Below, in pieces: positions 23,593-35,552 of a DNA stretch of 61,107 nt. A model generated the notes under the pieces. The model did no database searches. It was not told the origin of the DNA and worked only from the letters and a program-made list of their open reading frames with translations. The stretch comes from Apostichopus parvimensis (lineage: Eukaryota > Echinodermata > Holothuroidea > Aspidochirotida > Stichopodidae): NCBI GenBank assembly GCA_000934455.1, contig KN885183.1, positions 24,051 through 85,157 on the forward strand, read 5' to 3'. The translations under genes were made by a program, and so were the position numbers. Position 1 is the stretch's first letter, and the number at the start of each line of letters is the position of its first letter.

Positions 23593-26500
23593 TTAATCTC
23601 TGTGCTCTTTATCCTCTTTCTCATCATCATCATCATAAGAGACTCCGTATTCGTTAACTCTGGTCTTATCCACTGGATAAAGCCTGTAGGTATATGAGAC
23701 AAACAGGACAATAAAAGTCGTACTTTACTGAAAAAGTAAAACACCAAAGCAAAATTTAAATACAATCATCAACCTAAAAAGCAACGACAAGAAATAACCT
23801 TTGTAGATTTAAAGTTGGAAGTGTAAAGTAATGTGATTGCTTTTAGCCAGTTTTAATGTTGCATTTGGCGGTAGGCACTGTCATCAAAATTCCAAAATAC
23901 TCAAAAATAAGATTGTAAATGTTTTTATTTGTACAACAAGTGAAGGATAATGAAGAAGGAATTAACGATTCCATTTAACCTGGAACATTTCATCAGCAAC
24001 ACAGACAATTTAAATATTAGAATAAATAACATGTAATACACAAATTGGAAAATTTTGTTGTGACCAGATAGGTAGTAATCTAAGACATTTTAGCCAAAGG
24101 TCATTTCACTATTTCCTATAAATAATAAAAGAAGAAAAAAAACTCACCACTTTTGGTAAAGAAATATAAGAAATACAAAGTCATCTCGGAAACAAGCTAG
24201 CCGATGAGATGTTGGCATGGTGATTATAAAGGCAAACATGTCATCAATGAAGGTATTGAATGCCTAAAGAAAGAAGGTCAAATATAAATAAATATGAATA
24301 TTGAACAACAACAATGAGAAATGATCATAAAGTAACAGATACGGTTGGCTGACAGATATGTGCAATCTGTTTCTTTATATATTATTCCTATGAAAGGAAC
24401 CCTGTTGCAGAATTTTAGTCTAGATATAACACAGTGGGGGCAAGAATGGTCTGTAGGGGCGTTTTCTAAGCGAAGTTCTAAGCGAAGCGCCACCACAGGT
24501 TGGCACGGAGCTCACAGACATTTTTTGAGTAAAGATACTCCCTAGATCACCGGAAATGACCCTTTCCGGGCCTTGCTAATTTGCAGGTAAACGAAGAATA
24601 AATAGGTGTCATCGCCATTTTGTCAGAAAATTACACCAACAAAATGTGACAAATGTCAATAGGTATTTGAGAGCGCAATAAAAATGTCAATAATCGCGAA
24701 TAAGTAAAAAGTGGTAAAAAGCTGAAAAGGGCGCCAGCCGTCAGGGGGGCATCTGCCCCTCTGACTGTATGGACACTCCGCCACTGATATAACAGAGTTC
24801 AAGTCAATAAAATAAAACTTCAAGGGGTTTGCAAATTCAATGTTTAGATCATCCCACATCTACAGAGTGTATTCTTTTCCATCTGACATCGTCAATCAAG
24901 TAAAGTATTGTTTATTCTCTCACCTTGTATGTGAAGGCTCTCCATGGTAGATGGGCAACTGATTTAAGCTGTAAATAAGACAAAGATGGTGTATTGCTAT
25001 GGAAAGTAAACTTGAAAACATTTTATTGTAGTGGACAATACTTATTGCTGTAGAGAATATTTTATCTGAAATTCACAAACCCTCAAAGCTGCTATCCAGG
25101 ATATGGACACCAAGGTATTCCTTGATGTACTGTACTCAATTAAACACGCTGTTGTGTTTGTATTTAAATCAAATCATCTAAGTTGGACAACTGAAAAGTA
25201 AGACCTGGTGGTCCGAGGGACAATCAGACAAAAATACTTCATGTCACAAAATTCTTCATAAACTGCAGAATCTTCCAATATTAAAAACAAAAACCTTGTC
25301 AATTTTAGCAAACTGAGAACAAAGGCAATCACTTCATTATAACAAAATGACGATTGAACGACACAGAAAGAATCAAACTGACCTTGTAATTAACAAATAA
25401 CTGAGGCATCATTAGCAGAAAGCCAAATGCATAGACCCCATTAACGAGACAATGGATTATCCAGGAATACCAGCTAGAAAAGTAAAATAAAGAAAACATT
25501 TATTTTAATGGGGATTACAAATGTATAATAAAGCTATGTATCATACAGCAAAAAGAAAGTCATTGGACTGGGTTCAACTTCCATCTTCACTGCTTCTTCT
25601 ACTGCTAAGATATATTAAAAAAAAAAATAAAGAAAATACAAATTGATTCACCTTAAATGGACAAACAGCCTGCACAATTTACACCCATGGGACCAACACA
25701 TATAAAATTGATAATCATTTTGGTTGTTCTTTAGGCCACTTGTAATAATAATCATTTTTTTCTCTGCAATGAATGTTTTGGAATATTTTTTATGTTACCT
25801 GTGTGAATGCTTAACTACATCAATAAGTACATTTATCATATCATTACACTACTATATGCATTAGAAGACTGAATATTTTGGCCTGATAGTCGATTTCATA
25901 TCCTTGTCATTTTATGTTCAATTTGACACCTTCTGGCCACCTGTGTCTCTCTTTCTCCTGGTAATGGGTTCTAGTAGATAGTCTGCGATATCATCATAGC
26001 AAATATTTTGAAAAACTCTAAAAGATTATTTTTATTTTTTATTAATCCGTTAACTTTGAATACATAATTGGAATAAATGTTTAGCAATGAATAAACTCAG
26101 TATTATAATTCCATAAAATATGCAACAATTGTAGAATTATGTTTTCCTTTGTGGAAAATGATTACATATCATAAAATATCACACAATCTGAAAGGGCAAA
26201 AATATATCGTTACCGTGTAAGTAGGAAGTTTAATTGATTGGTTTATGACAGCAGAGGTACCTACATACAGAATTAAACAACAGAGAGATTAATTACCTTT
26301 TATATGAAACATAGAGTAGAGAATAGACTGCTCCGGCTATACACAACGGATACAGTATGTACGATAAATATCTCATAGCTTGAGAATCAAACTCATCGGT
26401 CGCCTTCTCAGAGTCCAGCTTAGAACCGAACGAAACGACGGGCCTCCAACCAGTGAAAGAAATCTCAGTCTTAAATGCCCTCTTCACCTTCCAGATCTGA

Positions 26501-29500
26501 AAACGAGTTACTATACAACGATGAAAATATTATGGGATAAATAAAGAATCAAACCATTTTAGTATTAAGAGTAAGAGTTCAACTTTTTTTCTGAGGGCCA
26601 AACGAATAAAACTGTTAAACTCAGGCTGCGATTATTAAATTTATGTCATTTTGTTAATTTATGTTAATTTTGTTAATTTATGTAAATTTATGTGATCCAA
26701 GTGATCATTTTCAAGACAACAACAAGTTGAACTTACCCTCCAATACTGCATACATCTGACCTATGTTATTTAAAACTCCATATGCTATGTTTAATTTCAA
26801 ACAATTGATTTGAAAATAACTTCTATTCTGCATCTAAGCCAGGGGAGAAAGAAGTATCATTTAGCTGCCGAAATTCTCAGGATACCAAAATGTTTGTTGT
26901 TATAGTTATTGACATTGATTGTCATCCTTTATTGCTCTGATTATATGAAGTAAACTTTCATCAATTTATGGTTAAAATTAACAAAACATTTAAACATACC
27001 TCTATTATCGTTCCGATTCCGCATGGTACCAAAACGAGTAGGCTCGCCTTTTCATCCCAGAGGTAAAGGAAAATAATCATCTGACTCACTGCCCTCCATA
27101 ATACTGGAATAGAAGGAACAAAACTATCGCCAAAAAGTAGACAATTATTGCTGTTATTAACGTGGGTTTAGGCTGTAAGGGGCAGATACAAGGCTAATAT
27201 GCAAATATTGTGTATGACGATTAGATTTAAAAGCGGGGGAGATTTTAGGTAAAGTTGTGCTGTAGTACACAGTGAAAGAGGAGATGTAAGCACTCCAATA
27301 AGTTTTGCTCTTTGTTCTTCTTTTAATGAATATGAAAGTCAAGATGTCTGTTGTAAGGAATATATATGATTTATCCAAGTCAGCTGTACATGACAAGAAA
27401 ATTTCATGAGAGAGATCCAAGGGTCTTCAGCTCCCCCCCCCCCCACTCCCCTCACTGTCCCTCTAGTATAAAATTTGTACTATGTGCACTGGTGGAAGTT
27501 GTGAAAAAGGATGCCTAGCGACAAGTTGTAAAACTTCAAAAATTATTTAAAAACACACGGGCAGAGTATCCGTGTCGGTTATACCTGTTCTGGTTGAGAG
27601 TCCTATCATGTTTTTCCGATTTCTCCAGTAATGAATGTCGTTTTTGAAGGCAAGAAAGTCGAAGAGCATCTGTAAGGAGTAGAAGGTATTTCAAGATGAA
27701 GTAACAATCAAATGTTGAAACTTGAAAGTGACTCAGAAGGCTTCTTATGAAAAGAAAAGAAATACAATTTGTGAGAGTTTGTTTGACAAGAGATGGAAAC
27801 ACTCTACTTATCTTCCTTGAGAGAAGTAAACCTTAATAATTATCACTGTCCATAACTTGTGACATTTATCAAGGACAGGGGAAAGGAGGGGAAAGGGGGG
27901 TATGGAAAAGGTGTGAAGGGATCTGACTATAACTTACATGATAAAACTTGGCTTGAAAAATATAAAATTGAAATGAACCATGGGCAAGAAACAATAATTA
28001 GTACAATTTGAATCAGCTATGAATTTTGTTATTTGATTGATAGATTGACTGAATGAATGAATGTATCAATTTGGTTGCATATAAAAGATGGACCTAGGTG
28101 AAGATCTGACTAAACTTACATGGAACATAGACACAACGATAGTCAGAGCTAAGAGATACAGATTGATGTCTAAGAATATAGACAGGACTTCATCGGTATC
28201 CTTCTCAGTGAATCCTGTAGAAGAACAAAAACAAGAAAGAGAAAGGTTTAGAAAGAAAAGTTGAAGAAGAACTCACTTTTTGATTCACAATTCACAAGAT
28301 GCTGACAGCATATAAATTTCGGATCTTTGTAAAAAAAATTTTTTTTTTTACATTTCCTTTTTGGAATTAATCCTAAACAAAATTTTGAGGGGAGCAAAGT
28401 TTTTGGCTAGAACAGGGATGGAACCACTGACCTCAGGATATATAAGTCCCAAGCTCTGCCAACTGACATATTAAGTCCTCAATCTGTGGTGATTCCTATA
28501 TAATCATTTCATTGCTGTGGGTGGAGGGAGGTGGATGCTTTGCGATGTCACGAAAAAAAGATAAAAAAATTTAAGTTGATTTAAATGTAGATAATCAGGG
28601 TTTCAAAAATTATACAAAGTTTGATCACATCAACGAATTATGCCACCAGAAATTATTCTGAGACCTTTTAAATTCGAGCAACTTGTCAGATATGGGGAAT
28701 ATCCAGAGAGATTTCTATAAAGGAGAGTCCCTTAGCATAGTTAATTGTTTACCAAATTGAAGGTACCATCTTTCAAGGTAACATCAGTCTACTTACCAAG
28801 CTTCACCATCATCTTCATGGACTCTCCTAACGTCGTAAACAACCTCAGTTTACCGACTGATATTGGCTTATATTCAATATGTAACGGTAACACTGGGGCC
28901 GAAGTGTTTATTGGCTGCACAAAAAAAAAAAAGGATGGGTATTTTCAGATAGATGCCATGAAGCAGAGATCAACTGGATTAAGTAATTAATGGCATTTTG
29001 TTACGACCAAACAAGTGATGATTTATTTTATAATGTTAAAAATGAGAAGAAATATCCAACATGGGCTTACGGCTCGCTTGACATAACATTACACAATTAA
29101 TAGTGTGTATAATTTTTTCAGTAAACAAATCCTCATAATTTTTAGGAAAACTTACTTTCATAATTGGAGAGAAAGTAATGCACTACCGCCTACTGCATGC
29201 CTACCCACCCCCCCCCCCGGACCACCCCCAAGAGATAGGAAAAAAATCAATACAGATATTCCAGATCACTCACCAATAAATCTTTTCCTCTGTAGATGAG
29301 CTCATTCACAAATAGAATTGGTAAATACCGATTCTGATCGTTAATCCTGAAAATTGGATAACCGTCCAATGAATTAATGAGAAAGACAATATAAGTAAAC
29401 GATTGACTCCAAGGTTGAAAAATGAAAACAATTTGCCACGGTTATTTTACAAGATGATGGGCAAGTATCTATAACAGAATTGAAACCAGTTTCCTCAGGA

Positions 29501-32500
29501 ATACAAGTTCTGTGCTAAAATCGGCTCTATTCTTCAGCTCTTCGTTTTCTGGAACTCTATGTTACTAATATCTTTGCTATGTCAATCAGAACTCCGAATA
29601 ACTCGCATGGCATGTCATGGCACCTCTTACTGAGTAACTCCTGGCTCTAAAAGTAGTGATTATGTTCATCTACTTATATCTATCTTCCTAGACTCCTCTT
29701 CCAAGAGAACCCGGATCTGCCATTTCTGACATCTGTTTACATACACAAGTTGGCAACCATTTATGCAAAGGACAATAGCTCCCTTTTGACGCAATCAATT
29801 CCCAATCAGCAGAGTAACCCTGATTATTGTTGTTTTATTTACAGATTTCCAGATATCTGTTTCTCATACAGAAATGTGTATAGTAGTTGAAAGCAAGGGC
29901 GTAGGAACCTGTGGGGCTGGGGGGGGCGCCCCCAGTGAAAAATATGGGGGGGCGGAAGTATCATTCCGCCCCCCGCTCCGCAAGTCAGAAAACCCCTTTT
30001 TCATTTCCAAATGAGAAAAAAATCTCATTTGGAGTACCAAATTGCATCTAAGGCCAGGTGAAAATGCAAAATTATTTACAAAATGGAGTGGGTGTTGAAG
30101 TGTGCTATATTGCACCAAATTGCATCTGAGGCCACCTGGAATGCAAAAAAATTCCCCTCCCCTTAGACCCCTCCCCCAGGCCGGCCATCAGTCTTCAGCC
30201 CCCCAACTCAAAAGCACCTTCCTACGCCACTGGTTGAAAGAATCTTAATGTAAAGACCAATTAACTCACCTCAAATATGGAAAGATTTCTCTGGGAATCT
30301 GTGTTTTATCAAAAACGAAATTATGACTCATCAAACTGAATTCAATCTTTGGTCTCCAATGTGCCTCAGGGGAACTCTCATTCCTTTTACTTTTGGTCTG
30401 AAAAGAAAATGAAGAACGCAAAATGTAGAACCATCCAAAATTCTGACGGACAGAATTTTGTTATATGTAACAACATATGTTATGTAACAACGTTGGATCT
30501 ACACTAGGAATATTTTATTCGTAACAGATATCTTTATACTGAAAGCATTTCTGGTTAAAGCAAAATGAAGATATTGTCATGGGGTATCTCAACTTCAAGA
30601 AACAAGCTGCTGCATACAGGATTAACCCTTGGCTAGAACAGGATTTGAACCAGTGACCCCACAAGTAAAAGTTCCAGGGTTGGAAACCGTTGTTTAATGG
30701 TTTTCTATATAGGTTAAACATGGTTAGATTACCGTTACTACCCAGGTAAACTTCTATACCTCACTGTCTTGGACCTACCTCATTATTAATACCTCAATAT
30801 GTTTGTTTTCTCTTCATTTGGTTAGTTTTCTATACAGTTAAATATGGCAAGATTACCATTACTGCTCAGGTAAATTATATATACCTCTCAGCTAATAGTC
30901 CTACCTCATTAGTCATTCTCAGCAGGTTTATTTCTTCTTCACGTGGCGGTGCGTACTTGGTAACTGAGGTCTCCTTTAATGACATTCCTTTACCGCTCCA
31001 TGGACTTTCCCCGACCTTCATTACCATCACTGTCATATGAAATGTTCCATTCTCCATTGTCTTTTTCGGCAGTGACACGTTAAAGTCCCTTTGTAGGAAT
31101 GGAAATGGAAACTGTTAAACTTGTTTGTTAGTAACCCAAACCAAACAATTTGTTTGTACAAATACAATTAACTTCTGTGATATCTTGCAGGTGTATTCTG
31201 CATTCTTATCTAATCACAAGTCCCAGGAAATTCTATGGCATAAAAATCCACAATTGTTGCCATTTACTAAAAAAAAAGTGAGTGCTTAAAAATTTCTAAA
31301 TGGCATTTTCCTTCATTACAACACAGAACAGCTACAGCAGTTTACAACCTTTCAGAGAACAGCCCAATAATATTTGCTGAAGATAATAAGCAGTAATACG
31401 GATCATGTGTTAGGATTGTTCATCATGGGTAACCATTTTAGCCTAACTTTTCTTGACTTGTTCGTCTTTTCCATTATACAACAAAAATCCTATGGGTGTA
31501 CGTGTAATTGTTGCTATACATGTATAGTTAGATCATATTACAAATTTTTGGTTTACCAAGTTAGATCATGTTAGGCTAGTATCCTAACCACTTACCATGT
31601 TTTGCCCTCTTGTATACTGATGGTATCCTCTAACAGCAAATCTAAGTCCTTTTGTTTTCTCTTTCCCGGTTTTACAGCTGTATAAAGTCTCACCTATCAA
31701 AAACACAAAAAAACAAAAAATATCAATAGGAGAAATGACCACTTGCAAATTCACAATATAACAGTCCCTGCTTCAAACTGCTGGGTAAGTAGTGTGGTAT
31801 CAATAATGTACAGTATATTCAGTGACTTTTCTGCAACTAACATACATGTAACAGTTGACTATATGATACTAAGTCACCTCTCATGACCACATAGTCAACA
31901 GTATGTCAATTAACCGAATAAATTAGTCAGTCACCATATCATCCAGCAGGGTACAAGCAGACTTGGGTAGTTAGAATTCAACTGTAAAAGTAGACAAGAC
32001 GTCAGTCACTTTTGATAGCCGTAGACTGTCCGTGGTATGTATTCTAATGGTGGACTGCAGTAGCCCAGTGACCCATTCATAACCATATACTCCATGGTAC
32101 AAATGGACCAAGTTTTTTTGCTATTTCTTGGTGCTGTGAGATAAGTCATACCCAATTTGCACAGCATGGGCTAAGCAGTTAATGGAAAAGACTGACATGT
32201 CTATATGTGAAGTAGGCTAGGTACCTGTACTGTGATTGTGAAAGTGTGTTAGGTCTAGGCTGTTTTCATGATCAACAAACACTTCTTAGACTTTATACAT
32301 CTGTTGTGCCTTTAAAACAACAATACAGCACATTAATGAAGTCTTGCTTTTGTGTCTGAATGTTTCCCACGTATCAACAAGAGAGAGCCATATTAGTATT
32401 GCAAAAACTGCAGCATGTTTTACTACAAAGATATGAGTTATTATCCAAGTCTTATGAAACTTTTTCATTCCTCAACAGTGAAGGACATGGTCATGACTTC

Positions 32501-33051
32501 AATATCTTACAAGTTGCATTTTGATGAAGCTTGAACTACAGAGTATTAACGTATATTAAGTAGCCACTAATAATTGTATTCCAAGGACAAATCAGCAACA
32601 ATGTTGTACAAGGAATGTATACAGTACAGCTTTGAAGAACATATTTCATGGTCATATCATAGCCCACTGACAATTGGCTACATTTCTGAGATCTGGGCTT
32701 TTATCAGATAAACAAGCATTAAACATTACCTGCAATCAATACACTGAGAGATATTGAGATGGCAATATGACCCAGTGCTGTGACTGCAACTTTACAACTT
32801 AGCTACATGGAGCACAGCAAGAATGTTAACAGTCCTTATAAATTGTTTTTGAAATCATTTTCAAAATTACTTTGTGCTATACATACCATAACTTGTTCCT
32901 CCACTGATATTGCAGGGCCAAGACAATTTTTCTTGTCATCACACTGCTTTGGGTTAAACATCTCATACATGGTGAAACCGACTTGAAGGAAATAGGCACA
33001 AAAGCAGCCAATCACCACAACGTTAATAACGGAACCAAAAGATGCCATCAT
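23593..33051 (-). CDS. CLPTM1L: CLPTM1-like protein (CLPTM1L), polytopic ER membrane protein
   Basis: CLPTM1L belongs to the CLPTM1 family of ER membrane proteins and is reported as a lipid scramblase for GPI-anchor precursors. Fourteen coding exons on the minus strand: 33051-32887, 31693-31596, 31088-30905, 30397-30270, 29346-29274, 28914-28797, 28214-28120, 27669-27585, 27103-27000, 26496-26297, 25473-25383, 24968-24924, 24263-24148 and 23683-23593. They join to 530 residues (human 538). Landmarks are an N-terminal membrane segment (about 9-28), [103 protein letters not shown] and [13 protein letters not shown]. The C-terminus is a highly charged [11 protein letters not shown] tail. The first coding exon has an acceptor at about 33071, so a 5'UTR exon lies upstream. 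Either of two adjacent ATGs (33051, 33048) could start translation. Confidence 0.96.
24432..24786 (-). mobile_element. hAT-like MITE in CLPTM1L intron 12
   Basis: 355 bp flanked by the exact 8-bp duplication ATATAACA (24424-24431 and 24787-24794). The ends are CAGTGGGGGCAAG and, reversed from the right, CAGTGGCGGAGTG. This terminal pattern with an 8-bp duplication fits hAT. It contains no coding potential. Confidence 0.85.
28385..28510 (-). mobile_element. tRNA-Lys-derived SINE, copy 1
   Basis: On the minus strand a tRNA-like head reads TCAGTTGGCAGAGC (A box) followed by GGTTCCATCCC (B box), with GGACTTATATATCC at the anticodon arm. This parallels tRNA-Lys. Flanking bases (TATAGGAATCACCAC before, AGCCAAAAACTTTGCTC after) are shared with the copy at 41815-41945, so this is a SINE and not a functional tRNA gene. 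It lies in CLPTM1L intron 6. Confidence 0.7.
29894..30232 (+). mobile_element. hAT-like MITE, family B, copy 1
   Basis: 339 bp flanked by the exact 8-bp duplication GTTGAAAG (29886-29893 and 30233-30240). The ends are CAAGGGCGTAGGAACC and, reversed from the right, CAGTGGCGTAGGAAGG. It lies in CLPTM1L intron 4, ending about 30 bp from the exon 4 donor. An opposite-orientation copy lies at 58951-59321. Confidence 0.88.
30620..30700 (-). mobile_element. tRNA-derived SINE fragment
   Basis: A partial copy on the minus strand with the B-box-like GGTTCAAATCC and the trailing TGTTCTAGCCAAGGG that also follows the B box in the copy at 28385-28510. The A-box half is degraded. It lies in CLPTM1L intron 3. 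Confidence 0.5.
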
Positions 33052-33070
33052 GAACTTCTCAGAGAAACTA

Positions 33071-35353
33071 TGAAAACAGAAAGAAAAGGTACTCCAAATG
33101 ATTGATAAAAATTAAAATAGATTGCAATTGTAAATGCTATTGTATTGTCATCTCTCAAATGCTGTGCTTGAATATAAAATCAGAGTGACAAACAACATTT
33201 ATTAAAGCAAAGGATTCGGAGCATTCTATCAGATTTCACAACAAAACAAAAGTGTAAAAGGAAAAAAAAGTGTGCACATGATTGAATTCAGCCAAGTAAT
33301 GTATACGGTACATACACTACAAATTTTTTTACTGGTCAATCTTTGCATACAAATTAGTTTGGCTGATCGACTGAAACAGCTCAGTTCAGTTGCAGTTTAT
33401 CAACTTTTTTATGTTATTTGATCCCAAAATTTCATAATAATATATAGCTCATGACAAATTTTCTAATTTGCATTTTACACAAGTTTGATTCAAATATAAC
33501 AAGGAATTTGGGCCACAAACTGTTGACAACCAATTTGTGAAGTACTCTAAAAGGCGAGAAGGAGTGGTGAAGCGCTTAGTTTGAGTGTCAACATCATATT
33601 CGTTAGATTCCTGTTTCAAATTCTAACCACAGGCACCAAATTATCTTGACCTATTCAAAATTGTTGGTGTGGTGTTGTAAGGTGTAATGGGAGTCTTCCA
33701 TCGACTTGGTATTTCTGGTTTGCTAATTAAAAATTGGTGTTTCTTTTCTGTTCTTTCAATGGTTTTGAAACAACTATGTTCACCATTGTAGCACTACAGT
33801 GTTGATCAATGGGGTGGCTCACCTCCCTCAGTATGTCAGAAATTAGTCAGGTACTGAGGTTCAATCTCTTCATTCAGTGAGGGGATGGGGAAAGGGGTTG
33901 AGTGGCCCTTCCGGGAACAGGAATGGGTGGGATTTGAAACAAAGCCCAAAATTATGCTTTAGGCTGATATGGCTGAGATACACAATAGGGAAGCATCAAG
34001 CATGGCAACCCTGGTTATATGGAGTCAGAATTTATGAAACTTATATTATTATCTTCTTACAACTCTTCCCTAAGAAATAAATTATGAGGATTAACAAAGC
34101 CTATGTTACATTCATCAAACTGTAAGTTTGTGGTGAAAAAGGCCAATTCACACTCATGTTTGAGTTGTTATATTATAGGCAAGGCTGTGCCAAGGCCATG
34201 TCAATTCAATCACAATCAGTTCTTGGTTTAACTTGTTGTGTGAACATGACTTAGCAGCTATTCCATGAACTTGATGTTTACATACAAACTTCAGGCTTAT
34301 CGTACGGTTTTGTAACTTACAGTAATGTTTAGAGTGACCTAGGGCCTAGTGTAACTAAAAGTTATGTTAATTGTAAACTGTAATGTATCGGGCCTTGGCA
34401 TAGCCTAGGTCTTGCAAGGCTAGGACTGAACTATTGCCATTGGTTACGTTTTGGGATATCACCTATCCAGTATCGGGTGTCTTCTGTTGGACAACCTGCA
34501 TGATAACGACACAACTACCAACTAGGCTTACAGTAACTTATATATAATGAATATGCTAACCTGTAATGATATCGCAAATGACTATGAATTTTCCACAACG
34601 ACCTTCCTTAATTAACAGGAAACAAGTTTCCTGAGGGTAACATCGCATATGAACTTGTACTTTTTAGGCTACGTGATTGCTGTATAAGTCGCCGTCTGAT
34701 AAATTGTGAAGTTAGTTAGCCACCTGGCTCAAACAGGCGATCACAGATTTGTCAGACATTCAATTTAGTTTCACCAAATAGTCACTTGAAACTTTAAATT
34801 AAATTAAACTTGATAAAAAAATATATATTTTTACGGCTTGCTAAATATTTATGTTTTATCTTGAGTAAATCGATAAAAGTCATTAGGGAATATACAACGA
34901 AGTAACTCAACCGAGAGTAGGTTGCATTGCGAAACAGCCGTTAACTTCAACTTCATACTTCCCAGCAACTGGTGAATGCGGTGTCACAAAGCTAAAACAG
35001 CGGTTGTCATATTTCCTTCATTCTACATGGGACTTACCCATTAGGGTAGATAAGGAACATATTCAAGTTCTCAATAGGACCAATGTATAGCTAAAACCTC
35101 TAAGTGCTCACCCTCTTTATTTTGAAGCTGATGAAAAACTTTACTTTTTACTTTAAATTTTGCGTCATAAGTTGGTGGTCCGTTGAATATCGTAGTGAAG
35201 TTTCCATAAGAACAGTAGTGTGGAGAAACAAGAAAGTTGTTGCAGGTACACTGACAATTTCAATAATAAAGTTTCTAAAGGGGAAATACTTACACAACAC
35301 AACCAACCGATAAATAAGAACAACTAACGTAACTGATGATCAATTTGTGATCA
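33071..35353. other. CLPTM1L upstream region
   Basis: This should contain the CLPTM1L promoter and a non-coding first exon. Several minus-strand GTAAGT-type donors exist (for example near 34316 and 35033), so I cannot choose one. A degenerate tRNA-like stretch at about 33560-33640 (GAGTGGTGAAGCGCTTAG followed by TTTCAAATTCTA) may be a second SINE type. No coding exon is recognised. Confidence 0.35.
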
Positions 35354-35361
35354 ATGATCAA

Positions 35362-35540
35362 TTTGGCTAAGATCATGTGTAGTATCTGTTCCCTTTCGAG
35401 GGGAATGGTGATGCACACTCGACGATGATCACACAGTCACAGTCCCGATGCAAGGGGACTGGGGCTGAGAGCGGATCAGTCGTTTGGTAGTTTGGTTTTC
35501 GTGCCCAGGTTCTTTCCTGGGTGACTTTTTCTTAAAAAGT
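35362..35540 (+). mobile_element. retroposed U2-snRNA-like sequence
   Basis: Positions 35362-35391 closely match the 5' part of U2 snRNA from its TTTTGGCTAAGATCAAG region through GTGTAGTATCTGTTC, with about one mismatch. The first ~15 nt of U2 are absent. Downstream sequence (to 35540) is not U2 that I recognise but contains short stems such as CCCAGG-N5-CCTGGG. The segment is bounded by the 12-bp direct repeat ATGATCAATTTG (35354-35365 and 35541-35552), as expected of LINE-mediated retroposition. It may be a chimeric retropseudogene or a U2-headed SINE. Confidence 0.55.
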
Positions 35541-35552
35541 ATGATCAATTTG

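Noticed and set aside
27536-27802. 88-residue minus-strand open frame
   Set aside because: Out-of-frame reading across CLPTM1L exon 8 and neighbouring intron.
28385-28510. Functional tRNA-Lys gene
   Set aside because: The cloverleaf is imperfect and the flanks are shared with another copy, which fits a SINE.
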